Assembly (NCBI GenBank): GCA_015654855.1
Contig: JAATGA010000188.1
Location: 1 to 36,926 of the forward strand
Source of the DNA: Rhodobacterales bacterium
GTDB lineage: Bacteria; Pseudomonadota; Alphaproteobacteria; Rhodobacterales; Rhodobacteraceae
Direction: 5' to 3'
DNA: 36,926 nucleotides
Below are positions 9,984-19,388 of this stretch, piece after piece. Both the position numbers and the translations under genes were made by a program. The notes beneath the pieces were generated by a model. The model ran no database searches and had not been told where the DNA came from. It was given only the letters and a program-made list of their open reading frames with translations. Within the stretch, counting starts at the first letter, position 1, and each line of letters opens with the position of its first letter.

Positions 9984-11001
9984 CGGTCTTCCCCGTGAGT
10001 AGCGGCACCATCACTTGGCGCGGAAAATCGCGCAGGAAATTCAAAGGCATGCTGGGCGCCCGCCCGCGCAACGCCGCCAACGGCAGGTTGATCAGCGCGC
10101 CGGTGATCCAGCCCAGACCGGCGCCGATCGCGCCACCGCGTCCCGCAGTCTTCAGATAATAGAGCATCCAGGACCGATACCAATAGGCCGGGCGTGCGCG
10201 GCGTTCGGCCTGATGGCTCTTTTGTTCGGTCGCAGCCCCCTCGGCATGCAGTACCCGCGCGCCCGGAACATAGAGGATGTCGTATCCCGCCTGGCCGATC
10301 CTGTGCATTAACTCGACCTCTTCGTAATACAGGAAGAAGTCGGGGTCGAAGCCGCGCATCTGCTGCAAGACGGTCATACGAAACATCACAGCCGCCCCCG
10401 CGACCCAATCGACGGCCCCGTCGGGATGGTCGGGGGGCAGGGCGACGATATGGTTCGCGCAGGCCCGGGCCAGCGGGCCAAAGTTCACCGCTTGGACGAA
10501 TTCGCCGATGGCCGAAGGGAACCGGAACGCCGCCGTCACCGGCTTGCCAGAGGGCAGCGCGATCCCGGCCCCTGCCGCGCCAGCCTTTGGCGTGGTATCG
10601 AGCCGGTCTGCCAGAATCGCCAGCGCCTCGTTTTCCAGCATCGCATCCGGGTTCAGAAGGAAGATATAATCCGGTGGAGCCGCCCGCCGATCCAGCGCGT
10701 GAATGACGACATTGTTTCCACGTCCGAAACCGTGATTCGTGCTTTCGAGCCAGAGCGTGACCCGTTCGCCCCAGCCCCGCGTGTCATGCGCCTGCGCGAA
10801 TCGGGCGGCGTCATCGCCGGGAGAGGCGTTGTCGACCAGATGCACCTCGACCGGATGGCCGTCATGCCGGTGGGCAAGGACGCTTTCCACGGCTGCAATC
10901 GACAGATCCGCCGTGCCGTAATTCACGACAATGACTGCGATGCTCGTCCTAACTTCTGCTGTCACCGATATCCTCCGCCGATCTTCGTTGCGGTGCAGCA
11001 T
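9976..11001 (-). CDS. Glycosyltransferase family 2 protein (rhamnosyltransferase-like)
   Basis: IAVIVVNYGTADLSIAAVESVLAHRHDGHPVEVHLVDNASPGDD; FLLNPDAMLE; DFFLYYEEVELMHRIGQAGYDILYVPGARVLH. Confidence 0.88.
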   Translation of the reverse strand: MLHRNEDRRRISVTAEVRTSIAVIVVNYGTADLSIAAVESVLAHRHDGHPVEVHLVDNASPGDDAARFAQAHDTRGWGERVTLWLESTNHGFGRGNNVVIHALDRRAAPPDYIFLLNPDAMLENEALAILADRLDTTPKAGAAGAGIALPSGKPVTAAFRFPSAIGEFVQAVNFGPLARACANHIVALPPDHPDGAVDWVAGAAVMFRMTVLQQMRGFDPDFFLYYEEVELMHRIGQAGYDILYVPGARVLHAEGAATEQKSHQAERRARPAYWYRSWMLYYLKTAGRGGAIGAGLGWITGALINLPLAALRGRAPSMPLNFLRDFPRQVMVPLLTGKTDG

Positions 11002-11040
11002 AACCGCAGGCCGGAGGAAGCTGAACCGGAAACGGTCGAG

Positions 11041-11772
11041 TCAGCCATCGACCGTCAGGAAACGTACGCCTTGCGCCGAAATCAACACCGCGCTCAGCCG
11101 ACCGGACAGCCAGGCGCCGGTGTCGACGGTGATCACGCGCCGCTGCAGGCGAGGGGAAGGCACGACGGTATGGCCATGCACGATCCATACTCTATCGGGG
11201 CGGGGGAAGCGGCCGCAGGCCGGATGACCCCAGAGCAAATGCTGCGGATCTTGCTGTGCGAGCGGCACACGCGGATCGGCCCCGGCATGCACCACGGCGA
11301 CATTGCCGCTCTGCCAGCGGTCGGGCAGGGCGTGCAGCCAGGATTCGAGCCCTGTTGGCAGGGCGCGTCGCAACGCGTCGCGGGTCGCGCTCTTGGGTGC
11401 GGGTTCGAGGATGCCGAAACTCGCCAGAGTCTGTATTCCGCCATGCCGCAGCCAGCGCGCGCCCGTTGTTTCCACCGCGTCTCCTGTCGCGTCGAGAAAA
11501 TCCAGCATCATCTGTTCGTGGTTGCCGCGCAGCGCCAGCGTCTGGGCGCGCACGCGTTCCAGTACGCCGCGACTGTCGGGGCCTCGGTCGATCATGTCGC
11601 CGACACAGACCCTGTGCGCTTCGGGCACCTCGCGGTCGAGCCGGTCGAACAGGCGGTCGAGTAGATCGACACGACCATGAACGTCGCCGATCACCGCTAG
11701 CGGGGTTTCCGGTGCCGGCGTGTCGCGCCGGAACCTCACCAAGGCCATGTTAACCTTATCGACAATGGACAT
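11041..11772 (-). CDS. Metallophosphoesterase (PPP-type serine/threonine phosphatase-like)
   Basis: AVIGDVHGRVDLLDRLFDRL (GDxHG), CVGDMIDRGPDS (GDxxDRG), LRGNHEQMML (GNHE), VVHAGADPRVPL. Confidence 0.93.
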   Translation of the reverse strand: MSIVDKVNMALVRFRRDTPAPETPLAVIGDVHGRVDLLDRLFDRLDREVPEAHRVCVGDMIDRGPDSRGVLERVRAQTLALRGNHEQMMLDFLDATGDAVETTGARWLRHGGIQTLASFGILEPAPKSATRDALRRALPTGLESWLHALPDRWQSGNVAVVHAGADPRVPLAQQDPQHLLWGHPACGRFPRPDRVWIVHGHTVVPSPRLQRRVITVDTGAWLSGRLSAVLISAQGVRFLTVDG

Positions 11773-12145
11773 GGATGTGGCACCGCAGAGAATGAATCAT
11801 GCGTGATACTGACAGGATGCGATGGCGGATGGCACGATAAAATCCGATTGTACCATGGTCGGATCTGCCTTGTTTTTGACCATGCCTCGTGCTTTATAGT
11901 TTCTGAAGCGTTAATGGTAGGCACGCATCGGCTTGTTGCTGCGTTTTTGTGACGATTAAGAGGATGTTAACTTAAAAATGTGTTAGCAAAACCTTGCAAG
12001 CACTGACTATAGAGAGGAAGCCGGGGGATCTGACGGGGGGTCAGCGATCTTGGTGGAGAGGTCGGTGCCTGTCGGGGAGGAGACCGCAAGCACTGATGGC
12101 CTATCCGGGTCATTAGCAGGTTTATAGTCCGTTCTCGGAGTTTTC

Positions 12146-12856
12146 ATGTTCGTTCTGGCTGAATCGAGAAAAACCTTGCAAGCAGGGGATAATGTTTCTG
12201 TCGCAAATGCACCCTCGACGAAACGTCATTCCATGATGCAAAGGATTTACGCAGGCTATGTCAAGCGTATCCTAGATCTGCTGCTATGCATGGTGTTGGT
12301 CCCCGTCTTGCTGCCGTTTCTGGCGGTGATATGGCTGCTCGTACGCCGCGATGGCGGCGCAGGTCTTTTCATCCAGCCGCGAGTCGGTCGGGACGGTCGC
12401 ATTTTCCAATGTTTCAAGTTCCGCACAATGGTCGTCGACGCCGAAAAAGTGCTCGAAGATATGTGTGCCAAGGATCCGGAAATCGCGGCGGAGTGGCTGA
12501 AATATCAGAAGTTGCATGCTGATCCGCGGATCTCGAAGATCGGTGGATTGCTGCGCGCGACATCGCTCGATGAATTACCGCAGGTGTTCAATGTGCTGCT
12601 TGGTGATATGAGCTTGGTCGGCCCGCGCCCCTTCCTGCCCTCGCAGAAGGTGCTATATGACGAAGCGGGCGGGGTGGCCTATTACAGGATGCGTCCGGGC
12701 ATCACCGGCGCGTGGCAGGTGTTCGGTCGCTCGGCCACTACCTTCAAGGAACGAGTGGCGTTTGACAGCACCTATTACAGCAATCTCAGCCTGACGGCCG
12801 ACCTTGGCCTAATCCTGCGTACGGTCAAGGTCGTGTTCTGCCGCACCGGCAAATGA
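12146..12856 (+). CDS. Undecaprenyl-phosphate sugar-1-phosphate transferase (ExoY/WbaP family, EPS-initiating)
   Basis: RILDLLLCMVLVPVLLP, GLFIQPRVGRDGRIFQCFKFRTMVVDAEKVL, LLRATSLDELPQVFNVLLGDMSLVGPRP, MRPGITGAWQVFGRS. Confidence 0.93.
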   Translation: MFVLAESRKTLQAGDNVSVANAPSTKRHSMMQRIYAGYVKRILDLLLCMVLVPVLLPFLAVIWLLVRRDGGAGLFIQPRVGRDGRIFQCFKFRTMVVDAEKVLEDMCAKDPEIAAEWLKYQKLHADPRISKIGGLLRATSLDELPQVFNVLLGDMSLVGPRPFLPSQKVLYDEAGGVAYYRMRPGITGAWQVFGRSATTFKERVAFDSTYYSNLSLTADLGLILRTVKVVFCRTGK

Positions 12857-12888
12857 CACCGAAGTTTCCGTATTGGAGATAATCGTGC

Positions 12889-12917
12889 AAGGCCGGGTCA
12901 GGTGCCCGGCCTTTTTT
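12889..12917 (+). terminator. Rho-independent terminator GGCCGGG-TCAGGTG-CCCGGCC-TTTTTT
   Basis: Directly read 7-bp stem plus 6 T just after the exoY-like gene. Confidence 0.85.
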
Positions 12918-12946
12918 ATATCCTCCGGGCAAGGACAGGAACCGGA

Positions 12947-13855
12947 ATGCGTATCTACGGTCTTGACAGGCTCAAGTTTATCGCCGCGATCGGGGTCGTT
13001 TTCCTGCATACTGGAGCGTTTGGCACCCTATCCCTGTCCCTGAACGACATCATGGCGAATGGCTATCTGCGGATGGCAGTGCCGCTCTTCGCAATTTTGT
13101 CCGGGTATTTTTTTACGACACGGGACAAGCCTGGGAAATGGCTACCCTGGGTACTGCGGATCGTCTTGATCTATCTGGGGCTGATGGCGGCCTATGCGCC
13201 ATTCTGGCTGGATCAGGTCCATTCTATCAGAGGATGCGTGAATCTTCTGGTCTTCGGATATTTCCACCTGTGGTATCTGCCGGCCATCGCTTGCGCGGCG
13301 GTTGCGACCCATTACGGAGCCCGTTGGCGGTATTTCGACTGGCTGGTGGGAGTGTGCGCGCTTATCGGGCTCGGGCTTCAGTACCAGATGATCTATCATG
13401 GCGGTGTCAATCCACTGACCTTCCGCAACGGGCTGTTCTTTCTGCTGCCATTCTTTTTCATCGGTTACCGGATGGCCACATGGCGGCTTGTGGTGTCAGG
13501 GCCGCTGGTCCTGGCGTCGCTGCTGGCAGTTTTGGTCGAGACCTGCCTTGTGCGAGCTACTGCAACCCCACCTTACAGCCATGATATCCTGCTGTCGCTT
13601 TATGTTGCCTGTCCGGTCGTGGTTGCGTGGTGCATCGCGCATTATCGGCAGCGCGATTGTGCTCCCAATGCAGTCTATGGCACGTCGGACTTCATCTATT
13701 TCTATCACGTTCTCGCCATTCTCTGCTTGAGGATGGTGGGATGGTGGGAGGGCCTGCCGATGGCTGTGACAGTGATCCTTCTGACGATCACCGCCAGTCT
13801 GATCTATAACGGTTTGCGCAAACGCCTATGGCGCCCCTCTGCCAGTCCTGACTGA
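12947..13855 (+). CDS. Acyltransferase family 3 membrane protein
   Basis: MRIYGLDRLKFIAAIGVVFLHTGAFG and RMAVPLFAILSGYFF; multi-TM. Confidence 0.85.
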   Translation: MRIYGLDRLKFIAAIGVVFLHTGAFGTLSLSLNDIMANGYLRMAVPLFAILSGYFFTTRDKPGKWLPWVLRIVLIYLGLMAAYAPFWLDQVHSIRGCVNLLVFGYFHLWYLPAIACAAVATHYGARWRYFDWLVGVCALIGLGLQYQMIYHGGVNPLTFRNGLFFLLPFFFIGYRMATWRLVVSGPLVLASLLAVLVETCLVRATATPPYSHDILLSLYVACPVVVAWCIAHYRQRDCAPNAVYGTSDFIYFYHVLAILCLRMVGWWEGLPMAVTVILLTITASLIYNGLRKRLWRPSASPD

Positions 13856-13867
13856 GGGCAAAGGGGA

Positions 13868-15112
13868 TCAGCGCGGGCGCAGCCCCTCTGGCAAGGCGCC
13901 CGACAGGCTCCCCGCCAGAATCCGTTCCAGCCATTCTGCCTCGGCCGCCTGATTGAATTCGACCACGACCTTCTCGCGGCCCGCCGCGCCCATCCGTGCA
14001 CAAAGGTCGGGGTCGGACAAAAGTGCATTCAGCCGCGCGACGAGGCTGTCTAGGTCACCGGGCGGTACGGCATAGCCCGACACCCCATCTTCGACCAGTT
14101 CCTGCACGCCGGCCACGCGCGAGGCGATTACCGGCAGGCCCGAGGCCATCGCCTCCATCAGCACCACCGGCACGCCTTCGGCAAAGGACGGCAGCACCAT
14201 CACGTCGGATCGTGATAGCAACCCCGCCACCTCATCCGAGCTTTGATAGCCGTGGAAGGTCACCGCATCGGCGATGCCAAGTCTGGCCACCCGCGCTTCG
14301 GCAGGCTTGCGTTCGGGTCCGTCACCGACGATCGACAGATGGGCGTCGGGGTGGTGCGCCTTCACCCGTGCAAAGGCCTCGATCAGAATCGGCAGCCCCT
14401 TCACCGCGGCGAGTCGCCCGACGAAGATCAGATGTTTACCCCGTGCCAGATCGGCCCGGCCGTAGCGCGCCGGATCGACGCCGCAATGTACGATCTTCAG
14501 CTTGTCCCAGTATTCGGATTTGGTGAAATACATCGCTTGGCTGCGGCAAAAATGGCTGATGCAGCTGACAAAGGCCGCCCGCGCGGTCTTTTCGTCCAGC
14601 CGCCACCAGCGTGGTTCGTAGAACAGGGCCGGGCCATGCATCGTCATGGAAAACGGAATCCCGGCAAGTTCGGCCGCCAGCATGGTGACAGAACCGCTCG
14701 AATCGGCGAAATGGTTGTGGATATGCCGTACCCCCTGTGCCGACAGATACCGCGCCAGCACCGCCGCTTCGAGCAGGTAGAACATCTGCCAGATCCCGGC
14801 CTTGATCCCTGGCGGGCGGGTGTTCCAGGCCAGCCGCAGCGCCCGGCGCCAGCGGCCCTGCCGCAGCGCCCAGACCTGTGCGGCTAGCGCCGTCGCGGGC
14901 CGTTTTGCCGCCTCGATCACCGCAAATGTGCGGGTTTCTTCGGCCTTTTGCGCATCACCTACCACATCCTTGGCGGCGGCGCGGCGGATGGTGCAAGCCA
15001 GCACGGGCCAGCCCGCGGCGCGCAGAGCCTCAATCTCGCGTTGGATGAAGGTATGCGAGACCTTCGGATATTCCCCGGTCAGATAGGCGATAGGGGGCTT
15101 GGTCTCGGTCAT
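13868..15112 (-). CDS. Glycosyltransferase family 4 protein
   Basis: PPIAYLTGEYPKVSHTFIQREIEALR; IFVGRLAAVKGLPILIEAFARV; SDVMVLPSFAEGVPVVLMEAMASGLPVIASRVAGVQELVEDG. Confidence 0.92.
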   Translation of the reverse strand: MTETKPPIAYLTGEYPKVSHTFIQREIEALRAAGWPVLACTIRRAAAKDVVGDAQKAEETRTFAVIEAAKRPATALAAQVWALRQGRWRRALRLAWNTRPPGIKAGIWQMFYLLEAAVLARYLSAQGVRHIHNHFADSSGSVTMLAAELAGIPFSMTMHGPALFYEPRWWRLDEKTARAAFVSCISHFCRSQAMYFTKSEYWDKLKIVHCGVDPARYGRADLARGKHLIFVGRLAAVKGLPILIEAFARVKAHHPDAHLSIVGDGPERKPAEARVARLGIADAVTFHGYQSSDEVAGLLSRSDVMVLPSFAEGVPVVLMEAMASGLPVIASRVAGVQELVEDGVSGYAVPPGDLDSLVARLNALLSDPDLCARMGAAGREKVVVEFNQAAEAEWLERILAGSLSGALPEGLRPR

Positions 15113-15254
15113 GGCGGTGCCTCAAAAGGTCCTTTGATCCCTGAATGGACAATGACCGGCGGGGCCGCAAGTCGTCAGGTGCCTGTGCGGCACTTTTTTG
15201 CGGCACTTGCACAACAATGCCCCATAACGACTCGGCTGTGGCACACCCCGGAGC

Positions 15255-16259
15255 TCAGATGCCGTGATAGTCCCGATACCAGGCGACGAAACGCGCGACC
15301 CCCTCGGCGATGTCGGTCTGTGGCCGGTAATCCGTCAGCCGGTTCAGCAATGTGCTGTCGGCCCAGGTCGCGGGCACGTCGCCCGCCTGCATCGGCATCA
15401 TGTTTAGGATCGCCCTGCGCCCGGTCGCGGCCTCGATCGCGCGGATGAAATCCAGCAGTTGCACCGGCGCGCCATTGCCGATGTTCACCACCCGCCAGGG
15501 GGCGACAGGCGACAGGCTGTCGCCCTCGACCGCCGCCCGGCTGCCCGGGATCACATCGACCAGCCGGACGATCCCTTCAACCAGATCGTCGACATAGGTG
15601 AAGTCGCGCCGCATATCGCCCATATTGTAGACGTCGATCGGCGCGCCTTGCAAAATGTTAGCGGTGAATTTGAACAGCGCCATATCGGGCCGCCCCCAGG
15701 GCCCATAGACGGTAAAGAAGCGAAACATCGTCATCGGCAGCCCGTAAAGATGGGCATAGGAATGGGTGATCGCTTCATTGGCCTTTTTCGTCGCGGCATA
15801 GAAAGACATCGGCATGTCGGCCTTGTCGGCCTCGGCATAAGGCATCGCGGTATTCGCGCCATAGACCGACGAGGTCGAGGCCAACAGCATATGCCGGGGC
15901 GGCGTCGCGCGGGCGGCCTCTAGCAATTCGAAGGTGCCCAGCAGATTCGCCTCGACATAGGCGCGCGGATTATCGATCGAATAACGCACGCCGGCCTGAG
16001 CGGCGAGGTGGACCACCACATCGGGGTGCTCGGTCGCCATCAGATCGCGCAAAAGCCCCGGTTCCTCGACCTTGGCATGGACGAAACGAAACCCCGGCGC
16101 GCGCAGCAGAAGATCCCGTCGGGCCTCTTTCAGCGCGACATCGTAATAATCGTTCAGGCTGTCGAGCCCGGTCACCCGCCAGCCCGCGTCCAGCATGCGC
16201 TGCGCCAGATGCGAGCCGATGAAGCCCGCGGCACCGGTCAGCAACATGTTGTGGGGCAT
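15255..16259 (-). CDS. NAD-dependent epimerase, probable UDP-glucuronate 4-epimerase
   Basis: MPHNMLLTGAAGFIGSHLAQRMLDAGWRVTGLDSLNDYYDVALKEARR; SSVYGANTAMPYAEAD; YAATKKANEAITHSYAHLYGLPMTMFRFFTVYGPWGRPDMALFKFT. Confidence 0.9.
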   Translation of the reverse strand: MPHNMLLTGAAGFIGSHLAQRMLDAGWRVTGLDSLNDYYDVALKEARRDLLLRAPGFRFVHAKVEEPGLLRDLMATEHPDVVVHLAAQAGVRYSIDNPRAYVEANLLGTFELLEAARATPPRHMLLASTSSVYGANTAMPYAEADKADMPMSFYAATKKANEAITHSYAHLYGLPMTMFRFFTVYGPWGRPDMALFKFTANILQGAPIDVYNMGDMRRDFTYVDDLVEGIVRLVDVIPGSRAAVEGDSLSPVAPWRVVNIGNGAPVQLLDFIRAIEAATGRRAILNMMPMQAGDVPATWADSTLLNRLTDYRPQTDIAEGVARFVAWYRDYHGI

Positions 16260-16486
16260 GCTTGGCTCCTCGATGACCGGATCCGACATAGACCGCCGCG
16301 CGCACGGCGGCAAGGTATGGCCCCCGGTCTTGTTCGTCAGTCTTGCCCAGATCGTGAGCCATCCGGAAACAATCCGGCCCGGCCCCGGTTCCGCGTGGCA
16401 GGCAACGGTTGCGCTCCACGTGAAAATTGACCATCCTACCGGTGCTGCGGTGCCGCATTCAGGCTCGGCCGTACGGATTAGGACTT

Positions 16487-17041
16487 ATGATCAAGAATAC
16501 CGCCCTTTCAGGCGTCGTCATCATCACCCCCCCCCGCTTCGGCGATCATCGCGGCTTCTTTTCGGAGAGCTGGAACCGGAGCAAGCTCGAAGCTCAAGGC
16601 CTGTTTCTGCCCGAGTTCGTGCAAGACAACCATTCGTTGTCGCGCGAGATGGGCACGGTGCGCGGCCTGCACTTCCAGTCGCCGCCCCATGCGCAGGGCA
16701 AGCTCGTGCGCTGTGGCCGAGGCCGGATCTTCGATGTCGCGGTCGATGTGCGCAAGGGCAGCCCGACCTATGGCCAATGGCTGGGCGAGGAGTTGAGCTT
16801 CGAGAACGGTCGGCAATTGTGGATCCCGGCGGGGTTCCTGCACGGGTTCATGACGCTCGAACCTGACAGCGAGATCGCGTATAAATGCACCGATCATTAT
16901 GCGCCAGAATGCGACGGGGCAGTGAAATGGGACAGCGTGGGGATCGATTGGCCTATCGCGGGCATCACCCCGGCGATCTCTGACAAGGATGCGAAGGCCC
17001 AGACATTCGCCGATTTTGATAGCCCGTTCCTCTATACATGA
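16487..17041 (+). CDS. rmlC: dTDP-4-dehydrorhamnose 3,5-epimerase
   Basis: RGFFSESWNRSKLEAQGL, FVQDNHSLSREMGTVRGLHFQSPPHAQGKLVRC, IPAGFLHGFMTLEPDSEIAYKCTDHYAPECDGAVKWD. Confidence 0.95.
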   Translation: MIKNTALSGVVIITPPRFGDHRGFFSESWNRSKLEAQGLFLPEFVQDNHSLSREMGTVRGLHFQSPPHAQGKLVRCGRGRIFDVAVDVRKGSPTYGQWLGEELSFENGRQLWIPAGFLHGFMTLEPDSEIAYKCTDHYAPECDGAVKWDSVGIDWPIAGITPAISDKDAKAQTFADFDSPFLYT

Positions 17042-17227
17042 GATCGCGATGTGCCCCGATCGACGCAGCGATGACACCTATTGCGGAATATCACGGTCCC
17101 ACACCATCGCCAGCTTCCTGACCGCCTCACGGCATGTCCTGCCCGGTTTGCCGCTGTGTTCGGGGCGGGGGAAAACCGCCCTTTACGAACCCTTCCCTGC
17201 TTCTCTGATCAATAGAAAGACATCGGC

Positions 17228-18277
17228 ATGAAACTTCTGGTCAGCGGTGGCGCCGGCTTCATCGGGTCGGCCGTCGTGCGGCGGGCGATCGCACAGGGCC
17301 ATGCGGTCGTGAATGTCGATGCACTGACCTATGCCGCCTGCCTCGACAACGTGGCCCCGGTGGCATCAAATCCGGGCTATGCCTTTGAACAGGCAGATAT
17401 CCGCGACCGGGCCGCGCTGGATGCGGTCTTTGCAAGGCACGCACCCGATGCGGTGATGCATCTGGCCGCCGAAAGCCACGTCGATCGTTCGATCGACGGG
17501 CCGGGGGATTTCATCCAGACCAATATCACCGGCACCTTCAATATGCTCGAATCTGCCCGGGCCTATTGGACCCATCAGGGCAAGCCCGAAGCGTTCCGGT
17601 TTCACCATATCTCGACCGATGAGGTCTTTGGATCATTGCCCGACGATCCCGCGATCAAGTTTACCGAAGACACACCCTACGACCCGCGCAGCCCCTATTC
17701 GGCGTCCAAGGCCTCGTCCGACCATCTCGTGCGGGCCTGGCACGAGACCTATGGCTTGCCGGTGGTGCTGACGAATTGTTCGAACAACTACGGTCCCTAT
17801 CACTTCCCCGAAAAGCTGATCCCGGTGATCATCCTGAATGCCCTCGCGGGGGGAGCGCTGCCGATCTACGGCAATGGCCTGAATATCCGCGACTGGCTTT
17901 ATGTCGAGGATCACGCCGAGGCGCTACTTTTGGTGGTGGAAAAGGGCGTGGTCGGGCGCAGCTACAACATCGGCGGCGAGAACGAGCGCACCAATTTGGA
18001 GCTGGTGCAGACGCTTTGCGCGATCCTCGACCGGAAACGGCCGAAGGCCGCGGGCAGCTATGCCGACCAGATCACCTTCGTCACTGACAGGCCGGGCCAT
18101 GATGCGCGCTATGCGATCGACCCCTCGCGGATCCGCCTCGAACTGGGCTGGCGTCCGAGCGTGACCGTCGAAGAAGGTCTGGAACGCACCGTGCAATGGT
18201 ATCTCGACAACGAACCATGGTGGCGCGCGCTGCAAGGGCGCACGGGCGTGGGCAAACGTCTTGGGGTCGGTGGGTGA
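17228..18277 (+). CDS. rmlB: dTDP-glucose 4,6-dehydratase
   Basis: [104 protein letters not shown]. Confidence 0.96.
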   Translation: MKLLVSGGAGFIGSAVVRRAIAQGHAVVNVDALTYAACLDNVAPVASNPGYAFEQADIRDRAALDAVFARHAPDAVMHLAAESHVDRSIDGPGDFIQTNITGTFNMLESARAYWTHQGKPEAFRFHHISTDEVFGSLPDDPAIKFTEDTPYDPRSPYSASKASSDHLVRAWHETYGLPVVLTNCSNNYGPYHFPEKLIPVIILNALAGGALPIYGNGLNIRDWLYVEDHAEALLLVVEKGVVGRSYNIGGENERTNLELVQTLCAILDRKRPKAAGSYADQITFVTDRPGHDARYAIDPSRIRLELGWRPSVTVEEGLERTVQWYLDNEPWWRALQGRTGVGKRLGVGG

Positions 18278-18286
18278 ACGAACACC

Positions 18287-19381
18287 ATGCGTATCGCTGA
18301 CCGGGCCGCAGGGCGGGACAACAATTTCAGCTTGGTACGGATGATTGCCGCAACGGCAGTGCTGGTGTCGCATGCCTATCCGCTGGCCTTGGGAAGCGTT
18401 GCAATCGAGCCGCTTGAAAGCCTGCTGCACCGCGATCACATCAAAGATAACCTCGGCCGGGCGGCGGTTTTCGCCTTCTTCTGCATATCGGGTTTTTTTA
18501 TCACCCGCAGCTTTTGTCAGCGCCGGACGCTTGGCGGTTTCGTCCGGGCGCGGGTATTGCGGTTGTTCCCGGCGTTGGTGCCGATGTCGGTCATCGTCTT
18601 CGTGCTGGTCGCACTATGGGGCACAACTGCCCCTGGGGTCGACGTGCTGCGCGCCTTTCCGGGGTATTTTTACCGGATCATGACGCTCGGCCTGCCCGAT
18701 ATGTTCGGGTTGACCCATGTGGCCGGGGCCCTGCCGGGTGCTTTTGCGGAAAACCCGCTGCCCGGGGCGATCAACGGCTCGCTCTGGACATTGCCGTTTG
18801 AAGTCCTGTGCTATGTGCTGGTCGTTATCACGGGTCTTTTGGGTCTGTTGCGCAGCCGTCTGGCTTTCATGGCTGCTTTCGCACTGCTGCTGGCCGCCTA
18901 TCTTTTTGTCTTCCTAGTTGTGCCAGGCAAGGATTCACGGCTTGATCTTATGCTCTATCTCGCGCTGCCCTTTGGTATTGGCGCGGCCTTTTGGGTCTGG
19001 CGTGATACAGTGATGTTGAGCCTCTGGCTGACGCTGGTGCTGGCCGTCATCGCCTGGGTCGCGCGCGATACGGTGTTGTTCCGGCCGCTGTTCTGCCTTG
19101 CGCTGGCGCATGGGCTTTTTGTCATCGGCTATGCCCGGATCCCGATCATCGGCCAATATAACCGGCTGGGGGATTATTCCTACGGGATGTATATCTACGC
19201 CTTTCCGATCCAGCAGATGGCTGCGGCCCATGGCGCCACCACACCAACGATCAACCTGTTGATTTCGCTTCCGATCACCTTGGTTTTGGCGGTGATTTCA
19301 TGGCATTTGGTCGAAAAGCCGGCGATGCGGTTCGGCCGCCGCAGGCCTGATACCAATGTTCCGTCTTCAGCCATAGGATAA
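18287..19381 (+). CDS. Acyltransferase family 3 membrane protein
   Basis: NNFSLVRMIAATAVLVSHAYPLA, AVFAFFCISGFFITRSF, RARVLRLFPALVP; multi-TM. Confidence 0.88.
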   Translation: MRIADRAAGRDNNFSLVRMIAATAVLVSHAYPLALGSVAIEPLESLLHRDHIKDNLGRAAVFAFFCISGFFITRSFCQRRTLGGFVRARVLRLFPALVPMSVIVFVLVALWGTTAPGVDVLRAFPGYFYRIMTLGLPDMFGLTHVAGALPGAFAENPLPGAINGSLWTLPFEVLCYVLVVITGLLGLLRSRLAFMAAFALLLAAYLFVFLVVPGKDSRLDLMLYLALPFGIGAAFWVWRDTVMLSLWLTLVLAVIAWVARDTVLFRPLFCLALAHGLFVIGYARIPIIGQYNRLGDYSYGMYIYAFPIQQMAAAHGATTPTINLLISLPITLVLAVISWHLVEKPAMRFGRRRPDTNVPSSAIG

Positions 19382-19388
19382 CTGCTTC

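Noticed and set aside
8401-9998. Overlapping plus-strand ORFs (8401-9273, 9213-9998)
   Set aside because: Antisense to GT2 and hexapeptide acetyltransferase genes with clear motifs
10426-11664. 412-aa plus-strand ORF
   Set aside because: Spans the antisense of two well-supported genes (GT2 and phosphatase); no recognisable motif
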